NCBI GenBank assembly: GCA_947178015.1
Contig: CAMWWW010000157.1
Location: forward strand, 1-5,970
Length of the DNA stretch: 5,970 nt
DNA from: an uncultured Clostridia bacterium
Lineage (GTDB): Bacteria > Bacillota > Clostridia > Lachnospirales > Lachnospiraceae
Direction of reading: 5' to 3'
The translations under genes and the position numbers were made by a program. Below are positions 5,934 through 5,970 of the stretch, piece after piece; position 1 is the stretch's first letter, and each line of letters begins with the position of its first letter. The notes under the pieces were generated by a model that ran no database searches, was not told the DNA's origin, and saw nothing but the letters and a program-made list of their open reading frames with translations.

Positions 5934-5970
5934 CTAACTGTTATATTCTGCCTTTTTCAGACTGATAAAA
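5934..5970 (-). CDS. 3' end of an upstream gene, possibly hisH (partial)
   Basis: On the minus strand the frame beginning at 5969 stays open for 11 codons, FISLKKAEYNS, then ends in TAG at 5934-5936. The TAG overlaps the hisF ribosome binding site, leaving 10 bp before the hisF ATG, the same stop/Shine-Dalgarno layout seen at the GH3-DUF815 junction. The position directly before hisF and the short hydrophobic-then-charged tail fit the C-terminus of HisH, but 11 residues cannot identify it. The other two frames hit stops sooner. Most of the gene lies beyond the window. Confidence 0.4.
   Translation of the reverse strand, partial: FISLKKAEYNS

Noticed and set aside
1..5970. CRISPR arrays, insertion sequences, tRNA genes, riboswitches or phage genes
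   Set aside because: No repeat-spacer series, transposase, terminal inverted repeats, cloverleaf or T-box/riboswitch-like leader was seen; coding density is high and the only untranslated stretch over 100 bp is 3460-3633.

Overview
The window looks like chromosomal DNA from a Gram-positive anaerobe of the Clostridia, most likely Lachnospiraceae. Three things suggest this: strong AGGAGG-type ribosome binding sites with 5 to 10 nt spacers, moderate GC content, and a uracil-DNA glycosylase and family 3 glycosidase that read like Lachnospiraceae members. This assignment is inference from protein and signal style, not from a search.

Layout. Bases 4-1314 and 1327-3459 (both minus strand) form a two-gene operon. 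A cytoplasmic family 3 beta-glycosidase (beta-xylosidase/beta-glucosidase type) is followed after 12 bp by a DUF815-type AAA+ ATPase of unknown role. Bases 3460-3633 are a divergent intergenic region with a good sigma-A-like promoter on each strand and a perfect 6-4-6 inverted repeat between the two -35 boxes. Bases 3634-4422 (plus strand) encode a small soluble chemoreceptor-like protein, a PocR ligand-sensing domain joined to a very short MCP signalling hairpin. A symmetrical bidirectional terminator (about 4419-4473) ends this gene and the converging ung gene, and contains both stop codons. Bases 4470-5923 (minus strand) carry hisF followed by ung, 11 to 17 bp apart depending on the ung start. 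The last 37 bases appear to be the 3' end of another gene just upstream of hisF, plausibly hisH.

How they work together. HisF makes imidazole glycerol phosphate in histidine biosynthesis, and ung (uracil base-excision repair) appears to ride on the same transcript. The glycosidase probably cleaves short beta-linked oligosaccharides inside the cell. The divergent PocR/MCP protein has no DNA-binding domain, so it is more likely to feed a ligand signal into chemotaxis than to regulate the glycosidase. The shared intergenic region could still co-regulate the two transcripts.

I see no CRISPR array, mobile element, tRNA or rRNA, and no clear novel multi-gene system. The least understood parts are the DUF815 ATPase paired with a glycosidase, the minimal PocR chemoreceptor, and the putative operator between the divergent promoters.
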